From Rhizobium sp. ASV8 (GTDB lineage Bacteria > Pseudomonadota > Alphaproteobacteria > Rhizobiales > Rhizobiaceae), in assembly GCF_016429255.1 (NCBI RefSeq), contig NZ_JAELUG010000036.1, positions 1 through 53,664 of the forward strand: a stretch of 53,664 nucleotides of DNA. The letters are read 5' to 3'. Positions 24,499 through 34,304 of this stretch are shown one piece after another (within the stretch, counting starts at the first letter, position 1; every line of letters begins with the position of its first letter). A program made the position numbers and the translations under genes. The notes under the pieces were generated by a model. That model was not told the DNA's origin and did no database searches. It was given only the letters and a program-made list of their open reading frames with translations.

Positions 24499-25452
24499 AT
24501 GCTGCTTTCCGTGGAAAAACTGCAGATCGCCTTCGGTCAGTTCACCGCAGTCCGCGATGCCACGCTCAGCGTGCGCAAGGGGCAGATCCTCGGTCTCGTT
24601 GGAGAATCGGGATCGGGGAAATCGATTACGGCGACCGCCATCGTCGGCCTCCTGGGATATGTCGGAGGACATATCGCGTCCGGTCGGGTGTTGTTCAATG
24701 ACAAGGATCTGACAAGTATGTCTGAAGAGCGGTTACGCCGCCTGCGCGGCAAGCGCATTGGCCTGATCACTCAAAATCCGATGACCTCGCTCGACCCGTT
24801 GATTACTGTCGGCAAACAGATCGACCAAGCCACGCGGCTTCATCTCGGTCTGAGCAGGCGTGCGGCCGTCGAACGGTCGCTCGCTCTCATGAAGGATGTG
24901 CGCATCCCCGACCCCGTCAAGGTGTACGGCCTCTATCCGCATCAGCTGTCGGGCGGCATGAAGCAGAGGATCGTCATCGCGATGGCCCTGGCTGCCGAGC
25001 CGGATCTGCTGATCGCCGACGAACCCACGACCGCTCTCGATGCAACCGTCCAGGCGCAGATCATGCGTATCCTCGTGGAGCTGGTGAAAGAACGCGGTCT
25101 CGGAATGATATTGATTACCCATGACATGGGCGTGGTTGCTCAGACCTGTGATGAGGTCGCTGTCATGTATTGCGGACGGATTGTCGAGCGTTCGCCGGTT
25201 CATGCTGTTTTCGCGACCCCTCGACATCCGTATACCGAAGCGCTCATTCGCTGCATCCCACGCAGCACGATGCAGACCGGAACCCTGGTTGGCATCCCCG
25301 GCCAGGTGCCCAGCCCAGTCGCCCTGCCGAAGGGATGTAGTTTCCATCCCCGTTGCGGGAAATCCCAATCCATCTGTCACGAACGCGTCCCTGAGTTTCG
25401 TCAAGGACAAGGTCATGCGGGGGTGGCTTGCCATTTGGTGGAATCCTTATGA
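24499..25452 (+). CDS. peptide ABC transporter ATPase (DppD type)
   Basis: This is a 317-aa ATPase with Walker A GESGSGKSIT, Q-loop LITQNPMTSLDP, signature LSGGMKQR, Walker B LLIADEPTTALD and switch His THDMG. The C-terminal oligopeptide-ABC extension has the cysteine cluster (CSFHPRCGKSQSIC) that holds an iron-sulfur cluster in related proteins. GGAGGG precedes the ATG, which follows the permease stop directly. Confidence 0.94.
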   Translation: MLLSVEKLQIAFGQFTAVRDATLSVRKGQILGLVGESGSGKSITATAIVGLLGYVGGHIASGRVLFNDKDLTSMSEERLRRLRGKRIGLITQNPMTSLDPLITVGKQIDQATRLHLGLSRRAAVERSLALMKDVRIPDPVKVYGLYPHQLSGGMKQRIVIAMALAAEPDLLIADEPTTALDATVQAQIMRILVELVKERGLGMILITHDMGVVAQTCDEVAVMYCGRIVERSPVHAVFATPRHPYTEALIRCIPRSTMQTGTLVGIPGQVPSPVALPKGCSFHPRCGKSQSICHERVPEFRQGQGHAGVACHLVESL

Positions 25453-26420
25453 CTGAAATACTGTCCGTCCAAAACTTGAGCCGGCAATTCGTGACGAAAC
25501 ACATGTGGCGGAAGGCCGATGTCTTCACTGCCGTGCGCGACGTGAGCTTCAATGTTGAGCGCGGTGAAATCGTCGGTGTCGTCGGAGAGTCCGGCTGCGG
25601 CAAGTCGACCTTGGCAAGGCTCATTCTGCGGCTGATGGCGCCGAGCAGCGGTAGCGTGTATTTCGAGGGACGCGACGTCGCGTCGTTCTCGAAACGCGAG
25701 CTGCGGCGCCTTCGGCAGAAGTTTCAGATGGTATTTCAGGACCCGTATTCGTCGATAGACCCCCGCTTCAGGATCCGCGAAGCCTTGCTGGAGCCGTTCG
25801 CCGTGCAGGGCGTTGCCTTGGAGCGAAAGGAGGCTCGCGTTGCGGAGCTTCTGGATATGGTCGGGCTCGATCCGTCCTTGGCGCGCCGTTACCCCCACCA
25901 GATGTCCGGCGGGCAGAAGCAACGCATCGGCATAGCGCGTGCGCTCGCGCTCAATCCATCCTTGATGGTGCTTGACGAGCCAACGGCGTCGCTCGATGTG
26001 TCCGTGCAGGCTCAAATCATCAATCTGCTTGACCGGCTACGTCGTGACCTCGCGCTCACCTATATTTTCATCTCCCATGATCTCAGCCTTGTCCGTTATT
26101 TCTGCGATCGGACGATTGTTATGTATGCCGGACGGATCGTTGAGGTTCTGCCAAAGCAGGCTGCGCCGACCCATCCCTATACGCGCATGCTGATGGACAG
26201 TGTGTTCGAACCTGATCCCCGAAGTCGCCGGATGATTTCACGTTTGGAGGGTGAGGCACCGAGCGGTTATGCGCGACCAAAGGGCTGCCCCTTCCTTGCA
26301 CGCTGCGGACAGGCGACGGCGGCTTGCGAGACGCAAGAGCCAACCCTGGCGCAAATGCCGGCGCCGGGGCACACCGTGGCGTGTCACCATACCGGCGCCG
26401 CCGTCGCCTCAGTGGCGTAG
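25449..26420 (+). CDS. peptide ABC transporter ATPase (DppF type)
   Basis: This is a 323-aa ATPase beginning at ATG 25449 in an ATGA overlap with the DppD-type stop; the open frame back to 25428 is not needed. It has Walker A GESGCGKST, MVFQDPYSSIDPR, signature MSGGQKQR, Walker B LMVLDEPTASLD and switch His SHDLSL. The C-terminal extension carries the Cys pattern CPFLARCGQATAAC. It completes the five-gene importer. The next gene begins 223 bases later, and that spacer shows no gene. Confidence 0.94.
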   Translation: MTEILSVQNLSRQFVTKHMWRKADVFTAVRDVSFNVERGEIVGVVGESGCGKSTLARLILRLMAPSSGSVYFEGRDVASFSKRELRRLRQKFQMVFQDPYSSIDPRFRIREALLEPFAVQGVALERKEARVAELLDMVGLDPSLARRYPHQMSGGQKQRIGIARALALNPSLMVLDEPTASLDVSVQAQIINLLDRLRRDLALTYIFISHDLSLVRYFCDRTIVMYAGRIVEVLPKQAAPTHPYTRMLMDSVFEPDPRSRRMISRLEGEAPSGYARPKGCPFLARCGQATAACETQEPTLAQMPAPGHTVACHHTGAAVASVA

Positions 26421-26643
26421 CGCCTTGTCGCTGAACGGAGATGCTGGAGAGCCGGTCTGTGGATGGCAGCAAGTCGCCCGCAGTTCCAACAAACAGGTCA
26501 ATCGGCACTTTGACCCTGCAAATCAGAGAATTGCAAACAACCGAGGTTACCTAGATGCCTGAACCAGAACCGGGACGATCGCCGGCATAGCTCCGGACGC
26601 AGGAGCCTGATCACATTATCCCAATTCGACGGAGGAAAGCGCA

Positions 26644-28125
26644 ATGAGCTATTGTGTCTTAACGGCGGAATTCGCCCATGAAACGAACACGTTCAACGTC
26701 AACAAGACCGAATACCGTGCCTTCGCTGCACATGGAATTCACGAAGGCGAGGCTGCCATCACGGCCCGCGGCGAGGCCAATACGGAGTTGGCCGGCTTTC
26801 TCGATGTAGCACGCAAATATGGCTGGAACCTGGTCCACACCATAAGTGCCGATGCCGAGCCGGCCGGACCGGTGACGCGGGACGCATTCGATCGCATTAC
26901 GGCGAAAATCGTCGAGAAGGCGAGGGAACTCGGGGACAAGCTCGACGGGATTCTGCTTGGCCTGCATGGCGCAATGGTAACGGAGTTCTCGCAGGACGGC
27001 GAAGGCGAGTTGCTCGAACGGTTGAGAGCTGCGACCAGCCGGCGAATCCCTATCGCAATAACCCTGGATCCGCACGCGAACGTCACCGAGAAGATGTGCC
27101 GGCTATCGGACATCGCGGTATCGTTCAAGACCTATCCCCATATCGACATACGCGAAACCGCTCGACATGCCGCAGAGCTCTTGCAGCAAAGCATGGCAGG
27201 GTCCATTGCACCGAAAAATCTGCTCGTCCGCCGGCCCATGCTCGAGGAAGCCAATGCTGGGCGTACGGATATCGGACCGATGATCGATTGGATCGCTGAG
27301 GCACGGGCACACGAGAAAACCGAAGGCGCTCTTGCCGCGAGCATCAACGGCGCCTTTCCCAATGCTGATATTGCCGAGGTTGGGCCGACCGTCGTCGTGA
27401 CCTATGATGGCGATGCCTCACCACACAAGGTCTTTGCCGAGCGGATGGCGGACAAGATCTGGGACAATCGCGCGCAGGTTCTGAACCGGTTCTATACGCC
27501 TGCGGAAGCTGCCCAACTTGCAAAGAACTATGACGGCTCCCGGCCATTGATCATCGCGGAATATGCGGACAATCCCGGCGCCGGGGGGTACGGCGACGCC
27601 ACGGCCCTTCTTGCGGCTCTGCTGGAGAGTGGGATTGGCAACGCTTGCTTCGGACCGGTCGCGGATCCGGAGACTGTCGCGTTGCTCTCCCGTTCGCAGA
27701 TCGGCGATAGGGTCAGGATTTCACTGGGCGGCAAGACAGATCCGCGCTTCGGCGGGGGGCCATTGGAGGTCGATGCCGAGTTGATCGGGCTCAGCGACGG
27801 GCATCTGGTCGGTACCGGAGCGCAACTGGGCGGACTATCGTTCAGCTTTGGCCCGACGGCGGTGGTGGTGATCGATGGCGTGACGGTTCTCGTCGTGAGC
27901 GAAGCTTCGCAGATGCTCGATCAGCAGCAATTCAGGGCTTTTGGCATCGAACCGACGGCTTACAAGGTTGTGGGCCTCAAGTCGATGCAGCACTTCCGCG
28001 CCGATTTCACGCCGATCGCGGGCGAGATCATCGTTTGCGACAGCGGGGCGCTGTGCACGATGGATTATGCCCGGATGCCGTATCGCAACGTGCCGCGGCC
28101 GATCTACCCGCTCGACCCGATCTAA
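26644..28125 (+). CDS. M81-family metallopeptidase (MlrC-like)
   Basis: This is a 493-aa protein of the MlrC family, named for an enzyme of the microcystin-degradation pathway in sphingomonads. Likely zinc ligands sit in FAHETNTF near the start, the LHGAM and LDPHAN segments, and YPHIDIRETA. The C-terminal MlrC domain (about 300-490) includes the glycine-rich ADNPGAGGYGDAT. It has a moderate ribosome site (GGAGGAAAG). Rhizobial relatives often sit beside peptide importers, as here. MlrC itself acts on a linear peptide with D- and beta-residues. Peptidase activity in this relative is inferred. Confidence 0.88.
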   Translation: MSYCVLTAEFAHETNTFNVNKTEYRAFAAHGIHEGEAAITARGEANTELAGFLDVARKYGWNLVHTISADAEPAGPVTRDAFDRITAKIVEKARELGDKLDGILLGLHGAMVTEFSQDGEGELLERLRAATSRRIPIAITLDPHANVTEKMCRLSDIAVSFKTYPHIDIRETARHAAELLQQSMAGSIAPKNLLVRRPMLEEANAGRTDIGPMIDWIAEARAHEKTEGALAASINGAFPNADIAEVGPTVVVTYDGDASPHKVFAERMADKIWDNRAQVLNRFYTPAEAAQLAKNYDGSRPLIIAEYADNPGAGGYGDATALLAALLESGIGNACFGPVADPETVALLSRSQIGDRVRISLGGKTDPRFGGGPLEVDAELIGLSDGHLVGTGAQLGGLSFSFGPTAVVVIDGVTVLVVSEASQMLDQQQFRAFGIEPTAYKVVGLKSMQHFRADFTPIAGEIIVCDSGALCTMDYARMPYRNVPRPIYPLDPI

Positions 28126-28240
28126 GGCGCAGCCTTGCTGCCTTCTCGGCGACGAAGCTTCGCCGCCGATCCCTCTCCAAAACCTTCTCATCTGCTTTCT
28201 GTTGAAACGCAGGATGCCGCAGACATGTGAGGAAATAGAC

Positions 28241-29206
28241 ATGCCCTATAGTCAATCACCGATCTGGCTCGATCAGGAGGGAGTTATGAAGCTCCTTCCC
28301 GACATTGATCTCCTCTCCGTGATGCGAGAAACGTTTGCGGCTTTTGGCAACGGGAAGGCGATCCAGCCACCACAGGCTTTGACGGCATTTTCCGCGAACC
28401 GAGGGGACTTCATTACCTATTCGGGCGTTTTGGAAGCTGAAGGCGTGTTCGGCGCAAAGCTCTCGCCCTATATCGTGGGTGACGACCGCGCAAAGGTTAC
28501 TGCGGCGACATTGCTGATGGACATGCGCACGGGAATGCCGCTCTTCCTCTGCGACTCGCTTGTTCTCACGACCGAGCGCACCGCTGCCACCACGGCGCTT
28601 GCGGTCGATCTGCTTGCTTCGAATGCGGCGGAAAATTTGGCGATCGTCGGCGGCGGTCCCGTCGCCCTTGCGCATCTGCGCCAGGTACTCCCACTCAGAA
28701 ACTGGAAAACAATCCGGATTTTTTCGCCGAAGATAGCAAGTCGTAAGGACGAGCTCCTGTCGAGGCTCGGGCCGCTCGCCTCGCGGATCGAGTTTGTCGC
28801 GGACCGGACTGCGATCGCCAAAGGCGCCGATGTCGTCATGCTATGCACGTCATCCGGAAAACCGGTGATCGATTGTGAAGCGATTTCGAAGGGCACGCTC
28901 GTTACGTCGATCAGTACCAATGTTGCGGGTGCGCACGAAGTGGCGCCGAGCTTTCTCCCCTTATCCAACGTCTACTGCGATGCAAGAACGACGACGCCGG
29001 CGATTGCCGGGGAAATGCGCCTGGCCAGCGAGTTGGGCTGGTCGGTGGATGAAATACTGGGCGACCTTGCCGACCTGGTTTGCAGCCGCGCTCGGATGGC
29101 CAATCCAAATAAGCCCAGCTTCTTTCGTTCCATGGGGTTGGGCATCGAAGACATCAGTATCGCTCTTGCTGTTTATCGACGCTTCCTGACGGGGAGCAAT
29201 ATTTGA
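28241..29206 (+). CDS. ornithine cyclodeaminase / mu-crystallin family enzyme
   Basis: This is a 321-aa NAD(P)-dependent enzyme of the cyclodeaminase/ketimine-reductase family. Marks are FGAKLSPYIVG, LLMDMRTGMPLFLCDSLVLTTERTAATTALA and the dinucleotide site NLAIVGGGPVALAHLRQV. The ATG at 28241 has GAGG 8 nt upstream, and the long open frame before it is not coding. The stop overlaps the start of the flavoenzyme gene (TGATG), so the two are coupled. Possible activities include ornithine cyclodeaminase, imine reductase or amino-acid dehydrogenase. Sequence alone does not choose. Confidence 0.85.
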   Translation: MPYSQSPIWLDQEGVMKLLPDIDLLSVMRETFAAFGNGKAIQPPQALTAFSANRGDFITYSGVLEAEGVFGAKLSPYIVGDDRAKVTAATLLMDMRTGMPLFLCDSLVLTTERTAATTALAVDLLASNAAENLAIVGGGPVALAHLRQVLPLRNWKTIRIFSPKIASRKDELLSRLGPLASRIEFVADRTAIAKGADVVMLCTSSGKPVIDCEAISKGTLVTSISTNVAGAHEVAPSFLPLSNVYCDARTTTPAIAGEMRLASELGWSVDEILGDLADLVCSRARMANPNKPSFFRSMGLGIEDISIALAVYRRFLTGSNI

Positions 29207-30468
29207 TGGTTGCAGATAGATACGAGCGCCAGGCGGACGTCCTGGTCCTCGGTGCCGGCATTATCGGTGTGTGTGTGGCGCTGCATCTTCAAAAGCGCGG
29301 CCGGTCCGTCATCCTCGTCGATCGCAAGGAACCGGGAGAGGAAACGAGCTATGGCAATGCGGGACTGATCGAACGATCCAGCGTCGTGCCCTACGGTGCG
29401 CCGCGTGAGTTCAGAACATTGTTGCACTATGCCTTTAATCGTTCGGCGGACGTGCGGCTCGATTGGACATACCTGCCGCGTCTTGCGCCATGGCTATGGC
29501 GGTTCTGGCGCGAATCCGCGCCGGAGAGATTGGCAAAGGCCGCGACCGACATGTGGCCGCTCATTCGTGCAAGTGTTGCAGAACACGACGTTCTCGCAAA
29601 GGAGGCCGGCGCCGCAAATTCACTGCGCAAGGAAGGATGGATCGAGGCATTTCGCAGCGAGGCTTCGTTTGAAAAGGCGCTGCGCGCCGCGACGTCCATG
29701 GCTCCCTATGATCTTTGCTACGAGGTCCTCGGCGCAAAGGATCTTCGCAGGCGCGAACCGGATCTGAGTGGTGATCTGGTGGGTGGAATTCATTGGCGGG
29801 ACCCCGCGACAGTGGATGATCCCGGCGGCTTGGTGAAGAGCTATGCATCCCTGTTTGTCCGAGGTGGTGGCGGTGTCTGCAAGGCAGACGCTCGGACATT
29901 GCGACAGGAGAACAATGGATGGCGGGTCGACGGCGAGACCGGCGGCATTTTTGCGCGTGACACTGTGGTTGCGCTTGGTCCATGGTCTGCCGATCTGTTG
30001 CGCGGACTCGGTTACCGATTGCCCTTCGCCGTCAAGCGCGGCTACCACGTCCATTACGAGCCAAAAGGCGAGGCAAAGCTCAATCACCCTGTCGTCGACA
30101 TCGATGGAGGATATCTGTTGGCTCCAATGCGTCAGGGGATCCGTTTGGCGACAGGCATCGAATTTGCGCCCCGCGACAGTTCTCCAAACTACTCGCAGCT
30201 GAATGCCGCCGAGCCGCTGGCGCGGCGAACATTCCCGCTTGATCGGCGTATCGAAGCGCGGCCCTGGATGGGATCGCGCCCATGTCTGGCCGATATGCGG
30301 CCAGTGATCGGCAGCGCCGGAAAGCACAAGAACCTGTGGTTGGCTTTCGGGCACAATCATCATGGCCTGACGCTTGGGCCGGTCACTGGTCGTTTGCTGG
30401 CAGAAATGATGACGGGGCAGGTTCCTTTCACCGATCCCGGTCCCTACGCGATCACGCGGTTTTCTTGA
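29206..30468 (+). CDS. FAD-dependent D-amino-acid oxidase/dehydrogenase family (DadA-like)
   Basis: This is a 420-aa DAO-fold flavoenzyme. The FAD motif VLVLGAGIIGVCVALHLQKRG is at about 13-33, followed by DRKEPGEETSYGNAGLIE as in DadA. PFAVKRGYHVHYEP and the C-terminal GHNHHGLTLGPVTGRLLAEM are typical. The ATG overlaps the cyclodeaminase-family stop by one base, with GGGGAG upstream. Predicted reaction: oxidative deamination of D-amino acids to keto acids with electron transfer to the chain. The substrate is unknown. Confidence 0.88.
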   Translation: MVADRYERQADVLVLGAGIIGVCVALHLQKRGRSVILVDRKEPGEETSYGNAGLIERSSVVPYGAPREFRTLLHYAFNRSADVRLDWTYLPRLAPWLWRFWRESAPERLAKAATDMWPLIRASVAEHDVLAKEAGAANSLRKEGWIEAFRSEASFEKALRAATSMAPYDLCYEVLGAKDLRRREPDLSGDLVGGIHWRDPATVDDPGGLVKSYASLFVRGGGGVCKADARTLRQENNGWRVDGETGGIFARDTVVALGPWSADLLRGLGYRLPFAVKRGYHVHYEPKGEAKLNHPVVDIDGGYLLAPMRQGIRLATGIEFAPRDSSPNYSQLNAAEPLARRTFPLDRRIEARPWMGSRPCLADMRPVIGSAGKHKNLWLAFGHNHHGLTLGPVTGRLLAEMMTGQVPFTDPGPYAITRFS

Positions 30469-30525
30469 AAGAGATTAAGTCCAAGGTTCAACCTCTTATT
30501 GTCTTATCCTCGAAGGAGACAGTTC

Positions 30526-31914
30526 ATGTCCTATGTGGAAATTGGTGCCGACGCTCCCCTGAATCACGCTGCGATCGATCGATATGTTTCGGCAGAAATG
30601 GCGCGGCAGCGCGTTCCAGGCCTTGCCCTTGGCATTTTCAAAGACGGAGCTGCTATCCTTGCCAAAGGGTATGGCCTGTCGAATGTCGAACTCGGGACGC
30701 CGATGACCGCAGACAGCGTCCTGCAGTCGGGTTCGATGGGCAAATCCTTCCTCGCCGTTGCGATCATGATGCTCGTCGAGGAAGGCAGGCTTCATCTGGA
30801 TGACAGCTTGGCCGATTATCTACCGGCCGGAGGAGCCAATTGGCGACCGATAAAGATCGGTAATCTTCTGTCGCACACGTCGGGGCTCTCGTCCTTCGAT
30901 ACGCCTGAGTTGCAGCGCCCCGGAGGCCTTTTCGACATCCGTCAGGATTTTTCGGAGGACGAACTGGTCGAGCGTATTGCCAGCCTGCCGATTGACTTTC
31001 AGGGCGGCGAAGGTTGGGCCTATGAAAACACAAATTTCGTTCTTCTTGGCGCCCTGATCCGCCGGATCACAGGCCAATCCTATGGCGAATTCTTCCATGA
31101 GAGGATTTTCAAGCCGTTGGGGATGAGCTCGACGCGGATTATCTCCGATCTCGATATCGTACCGAACCGGTCAGCCGGATACGAGATGGTCGGCGGAACA
31201 CTCCGCAATCAGGCATGGGTGTCTCCCACCTTCAATTCGACTGCGGACGGGGCGATGTATTTCACCATCCGGGATCTGGAGCGCTGGGACAGGGCGCTTT
31301 ATGGAGAGAGCCTCATCTCGCAAAAATCAATACGGCAAATGTGGACGCCTTATCCCGTCGCCGGGATATCCTCGGCCGAGGGATATGGTCTGGGATGGAG
31401 GATCGCGTTTGTGAGCGGCCATCGTGTCATCGGTCACAATGGCGCCTGGCAGGGCTTTGCGACATCGTTCGCACGCTATGTCGACAGCGGGTTAACGGTT
31501 GTCGCACTGACCAATCTTGATTCCGGACACAGCAGCCCCGAGGTGATCGTCCGGGCCGTTGCCGGATTGGTCGATCCGAGATTGCAGCCACCGCCACTGC
31601 GGCCCATTCATGACGAAAGGGCGGAGTTTTCGGCTTCGGCGTGGCGGAATTTCCAGGCTCTCATACGGGGTATCCCGACCGCGGGCATGGAGGCTGTCGT
31701 TTCGACCGAAACGGTAGAAGACCTAAAGGCTTCGCTACCGGACAATTGGTACGAAGGGACGCCGGCTCTTGTGGAACGGATCGCAGAGGATGAGGGCCTT
31801 CTTTCGACCTACAGAATTGGACGGTCTGGAGACACGCGCCTTCTGGATGTTCGCAGCAACGAAGCCGGCGAGGTCACGGGCTTCTCGATCGAAGCGGACC
31901 CTGACAACCGGTAG
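30526..31914 (+). CDS. serine beta-lactamase-fold hydrolase (class C / D-aminopeptidase type)
   Basis: This is a 462-aa protein. The catalytic motifs are SGSMGKS (SxxK near residue 65), WAYENTNF (YxN) and IGHNGAWQG (HxG in place of KTG). The HxG form is seen in esterases and D-aminopeptidases rather than true beta-lactamases. A separate C-terminal region of about 120 residues follows. AAGGAG lies 7 nt before the ATG at 30526. There is no signal peptide, so it acts in the cytoplasm, after import. In this operon a D-aminopeptidase or amidase role is plausible. Confidence 0.82.
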   Translation: MSYVEIGADAPLNHAAIDRYVSAEMARQRVPGLALGIFKDGAAILAKGYGLSNVELGTPMTADSVLQSGSMGKSFLAVAIMMLVEEGRLHLDDSLADYLPAGGANWRPIKIGNLLSHTSGLSSFDTPELQRPGGLFDIRQDFSEDELVERIASLPIDFQGGEGWAYENTNFVLLGALIRRITGQSYGEFFHERIFKPLGMSSTRIISDLDIVPNRSAGYEMVGGTLRNQAWVSPTFNSTADGAMYFTIRDLERWDRALYGESLISQKSIRQMWTPYPVAGISSAEGYGLGWRIAFVSGHRVIGHNGAWQGFATSFARYVDSGLTVVALTNLDSGHSSPEVIVRAVAGLVDPRLQPPPLRPIHDERAEFSASAWRNFQALIRGIPTAGMEAVVSTETVEDLKASLPDNWYEGTPALVERIAEDEGLLSTYRIGRSGDTRLLDVRSNEAGEVTGFSIEADPDNR

Positions 31915-32038
31915 ATGCGATCCTCGCCACTCGTGGAACGGTTTACGTGAGCGGGTGGCGGGGATGCGCCGGAAATTGTTTCAATTCCAAGACCGTTTCA
32001 ATATAACCGGAGAAAACCAGCTCGATTGAGGAGTATTG

Positions 32039-32893
32039 ATGTCTGAAGCGATCCGTGAGCGCTTGAAAGCCAGCCTTGAGGGCGCGACCGTTGCGGAGAA
32101 GCAGATCGCGAATTACATGCTCACCAATCTCAATTCGCTTCCTTTTGAGATCGCGGCGACGCTCGCGGAAAAAATCGGCGTGAGCGAGATCACCATCGGG
32201 CGGTTCTGCCGCAAGCTCGGCTATAAGAGCTTCAAGGAGCTGAAAAACGAGCTTGGAGAGTCGATCGGCAATTCACCATGGCTGGTCGGCGATCGGCTGA
32301 AGGACTTTGTCGATCAAAGCAAGGCCGGAGATACGTCGGCGAAAATCCTCGAAAAGGAAATTGCAGCGCTGGTTCATATTCATGAATTCAGCCAGACCGC
32401 GGAATGGAAGCGCGCTGCGAAACGGCTTGCCAAAGTCAAACAGGTCTTCGTCGTTGGATTTCAAACGGAGCGCGGCCTTGCGCAGTATTTCGGCAATCAG
32501 CTGCAATATCTGCGTGATGGCGTCACCATGCTCGATATCACGAACGGCAATTTCCACGAACTCCTGCTTGCAAACAACAAGAACGCCGCGCTCGTCCTGT
32601 TCGATGCCAGACGATATTCGACACTATCGGTTGTCCTGGCGCGGGAAGCAAATGCGCTTGGGATTCCTGTAACCATCTTTACCGATCCCTATTGCCATTG
32701 GAGCGCGGAGGTTGCCGCAGAGACATTCCACGTCCCGACGGCTCTTGGATTGTTCTGGGACTCGACCGCAATGATGGCTGTTCTCGGAAATCTGCTTCTA
32801 AACGACATCCTCAACGAGATCGGCGCCTCGGTCGAGGATAGAATGAACAAGGTCTCTTCTCTGTACGAGCAGTTTACCGGGCACATAAAATAG
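32039..32893 (+). CDS. RpiR/MurR-family transcriptional regulator (HTH + SIS)
   Basis: This is a 284-aa regulator with an N-terminal helix-turn-helix (EIAATLAEKIGVSEITIGRFCRKLGYKSFKELKNEL, about 36-72) and a C-terminal SIS domain from about 110. The SIS fold normally binds phosphosugars, but relatives in amino-acid and peptide islands sense other ligands. GAGGAG lies 5 nt before the ATG at 32039. It is the last gene of the island and is on the same strand, so it probably controls the promoter near 21030-21100 or its own. Confidence 0.9.
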   Translation: MSEAIRERLKASLEGATVAEKQIANYMLTNLNSLPFEIAATLAEKIGVSEITIGRFCRKLGYKSFKELKNELGESIGNSPWLVGDRLKDFVDQSKAGDTSAKILEKEIAALVHIHEFSQTAEWKRAAKRLAKVKQVFVVGFQTERGLAQYFGNQLQYLRDGVTMLDITNGNFHELLLANNKNAALVLFDARRYSTLSVVLAREANALGIPVTIFTDPYCHWSAEVAAETFHVPTALGLFWDSTAMMAVLGNLLLNDILNEIGASVEDRMNKVSSLYEQFTGHIK

Positions 32894-33064
32894 AGACGTT
32901 TAGCTTCGCCGGACAAACGCATGAGGCCTTTCTGTGGCTTCAGGCGAGCACCTCGAGTACATCAATCGGTCAACGCGCCTATCCCGTCGCGTTGCGATTG
33001 AGTGCTGCTGGCTGTCGTGCGGAGGCAGCAAAGCTGTGTCAGTGGTACGAATGCGATCATCAAG

Positions 33065-34042
33065 CTAGGCAAGTGCCTGCAGGCTTCGATATGCAAGCGA
33101 ACCGGCGGCCAGATCTGACAGACCTGTTCCGACAGCCTTGAACACGGTTACTTGCTCGTCAGTGCTGCGAGCTTCTATCTTTCCTTGGCATAGCTCTGAG
33201 AGGGTTCCGACGATGTCAGACGGCTTGAAGATGCCGGCCTTGATCGGTTGAAGCAGATCTCCAGATTCAGCAAGCGCATCGGGAGAATCGATGTAAACTG
33301 TGCCTTCAACAAAGCACGCATCGTCAGCTTCCCGCATGGTCGGGGTGAAGCTGCCGATCAAATCAAGGTGCGTCCCGGGAGAAAGCCACTCAAATCTGAT
33401 CAACGGCTCGCTGGATAGGGTAGCACAACTGATGATATCGGACGCACGAGCTGCTGCTTCCAAATCGTCGGCGATCGTCGCTTTGAAGCCATCGGCGACA
33501 AGCCGCTCGGTCAGCCTTTCGCTGTTTGCGCGATCAATATCCCATACTCGTACTGCCTCTAATGGGCGTACTTCATTGAAGGCATAGGGAACCATAGATC
33601 CCACCCGTCCAGCGCCGACGACCAACAGGTTGCGCGCCTGCCTCCTTGCCAGAAACGATGCGCCAAGCGCGGCGACGGCAACTGTCCGTCTGATTGTGAT
33701 CTGGTTGCCGTCGATCAATGCGAGATGTCGACCGGTCTCTGCGTCACACAGCAGATATGTCGAATGTAGTCCGGGCAAGTTCCGTTCTGCGTTGCCTGGG
33801 TAGACCGTAACGATCTTGATGCCCATGAATTCGCCGCGTGACTGCCATGCCGGCATCAGCAAAAGCGTTGCATGGGTTCCGTTCTTTTGAAGGAGCTGGT
33901 GCTGATGGCGCAACGGCACTTCGGCGCCTTGCGCAAACGCGTCTCGCAGGGCTGGTATCAGATCGCTGAAACGAAGCGCGGATGCCGTTGCTTCCGGCGA
34001 GTAGAGCGGTATCGAGGGGGCACCGGCTTGCTTTGCATTCAT
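33065..34042 (-). CDS. ornithine cyclodeaminase / mu-crystallin family enzyme (second copy)
   Basis: This is a 325-aa relative of the protein at 28241, but clearly diverged. It has GIKIVTVYPGNAERNLPGLHSTYLLCDAETG, DGNQITIRRTVAVAALGASFLAR and the dinucleotide site LLVVGAGRVGSMVPYAF. It retains the family pattern HLDLIGSFTPTMREADD. It is the last gene of a leftward set after LysR and FAD oxidase genes. Relatives act as cyclodeaminases, ketimine reductases or, in ectoine use, EutC. Function is not settled. The spacer 34043-34304 shows no gene. Confidence 0.86.
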   Translation of the reverse strand: MNAKQAGAPSIPLYSPEATASALRFSDLIPALRDAFAQGAEVPLRHQHQLLQKNGTHATLLLMPAWQSRGEFMGIKIVTVYPGNAERNLPGLHSTYLLCDAETGRHLALIDGNQITIRRTVAVAALGASFLARRQARNLLVVGAGRVGSMVPYAFNEVRPLEAVRVWDIDRANSERLTERLVADGFKATIADDLEAAARASDIISCATLSSEPLIRFEWLSPGTHLDLIGSFTPTMREADDACFVEGTVYIDSPDALAESGDLLQPIKAGIFKPSDIVGTLSELCQGKIEARSTDEQVTVFKAVGTGLSDLAAGSLAYRSLQALA

Positions 34043-34304
34043 CGATTTATCTCACGTTTCGGAGGTCAGCCTTCGTCTTGTGAGCGCATGATACTGTTCA
34101 AGGTGTGGGAGATATTGCTCTAACTTGTACTAACCTCATGCCTGGCAAGAATGAAGGAAGAGTACCCATGACATGGAGAGCGACGATGCAACGCTTGACC
34201 GCACAGCCGGGCGCGTCACGATCGTTGACGGGGTCTGTCGCCTGGCCGGGCTCTTGTGGCGTGAGGTTGAGGAAGTCGGGTGTTCAAGCGCAGATGGCGT
34301 CGGT

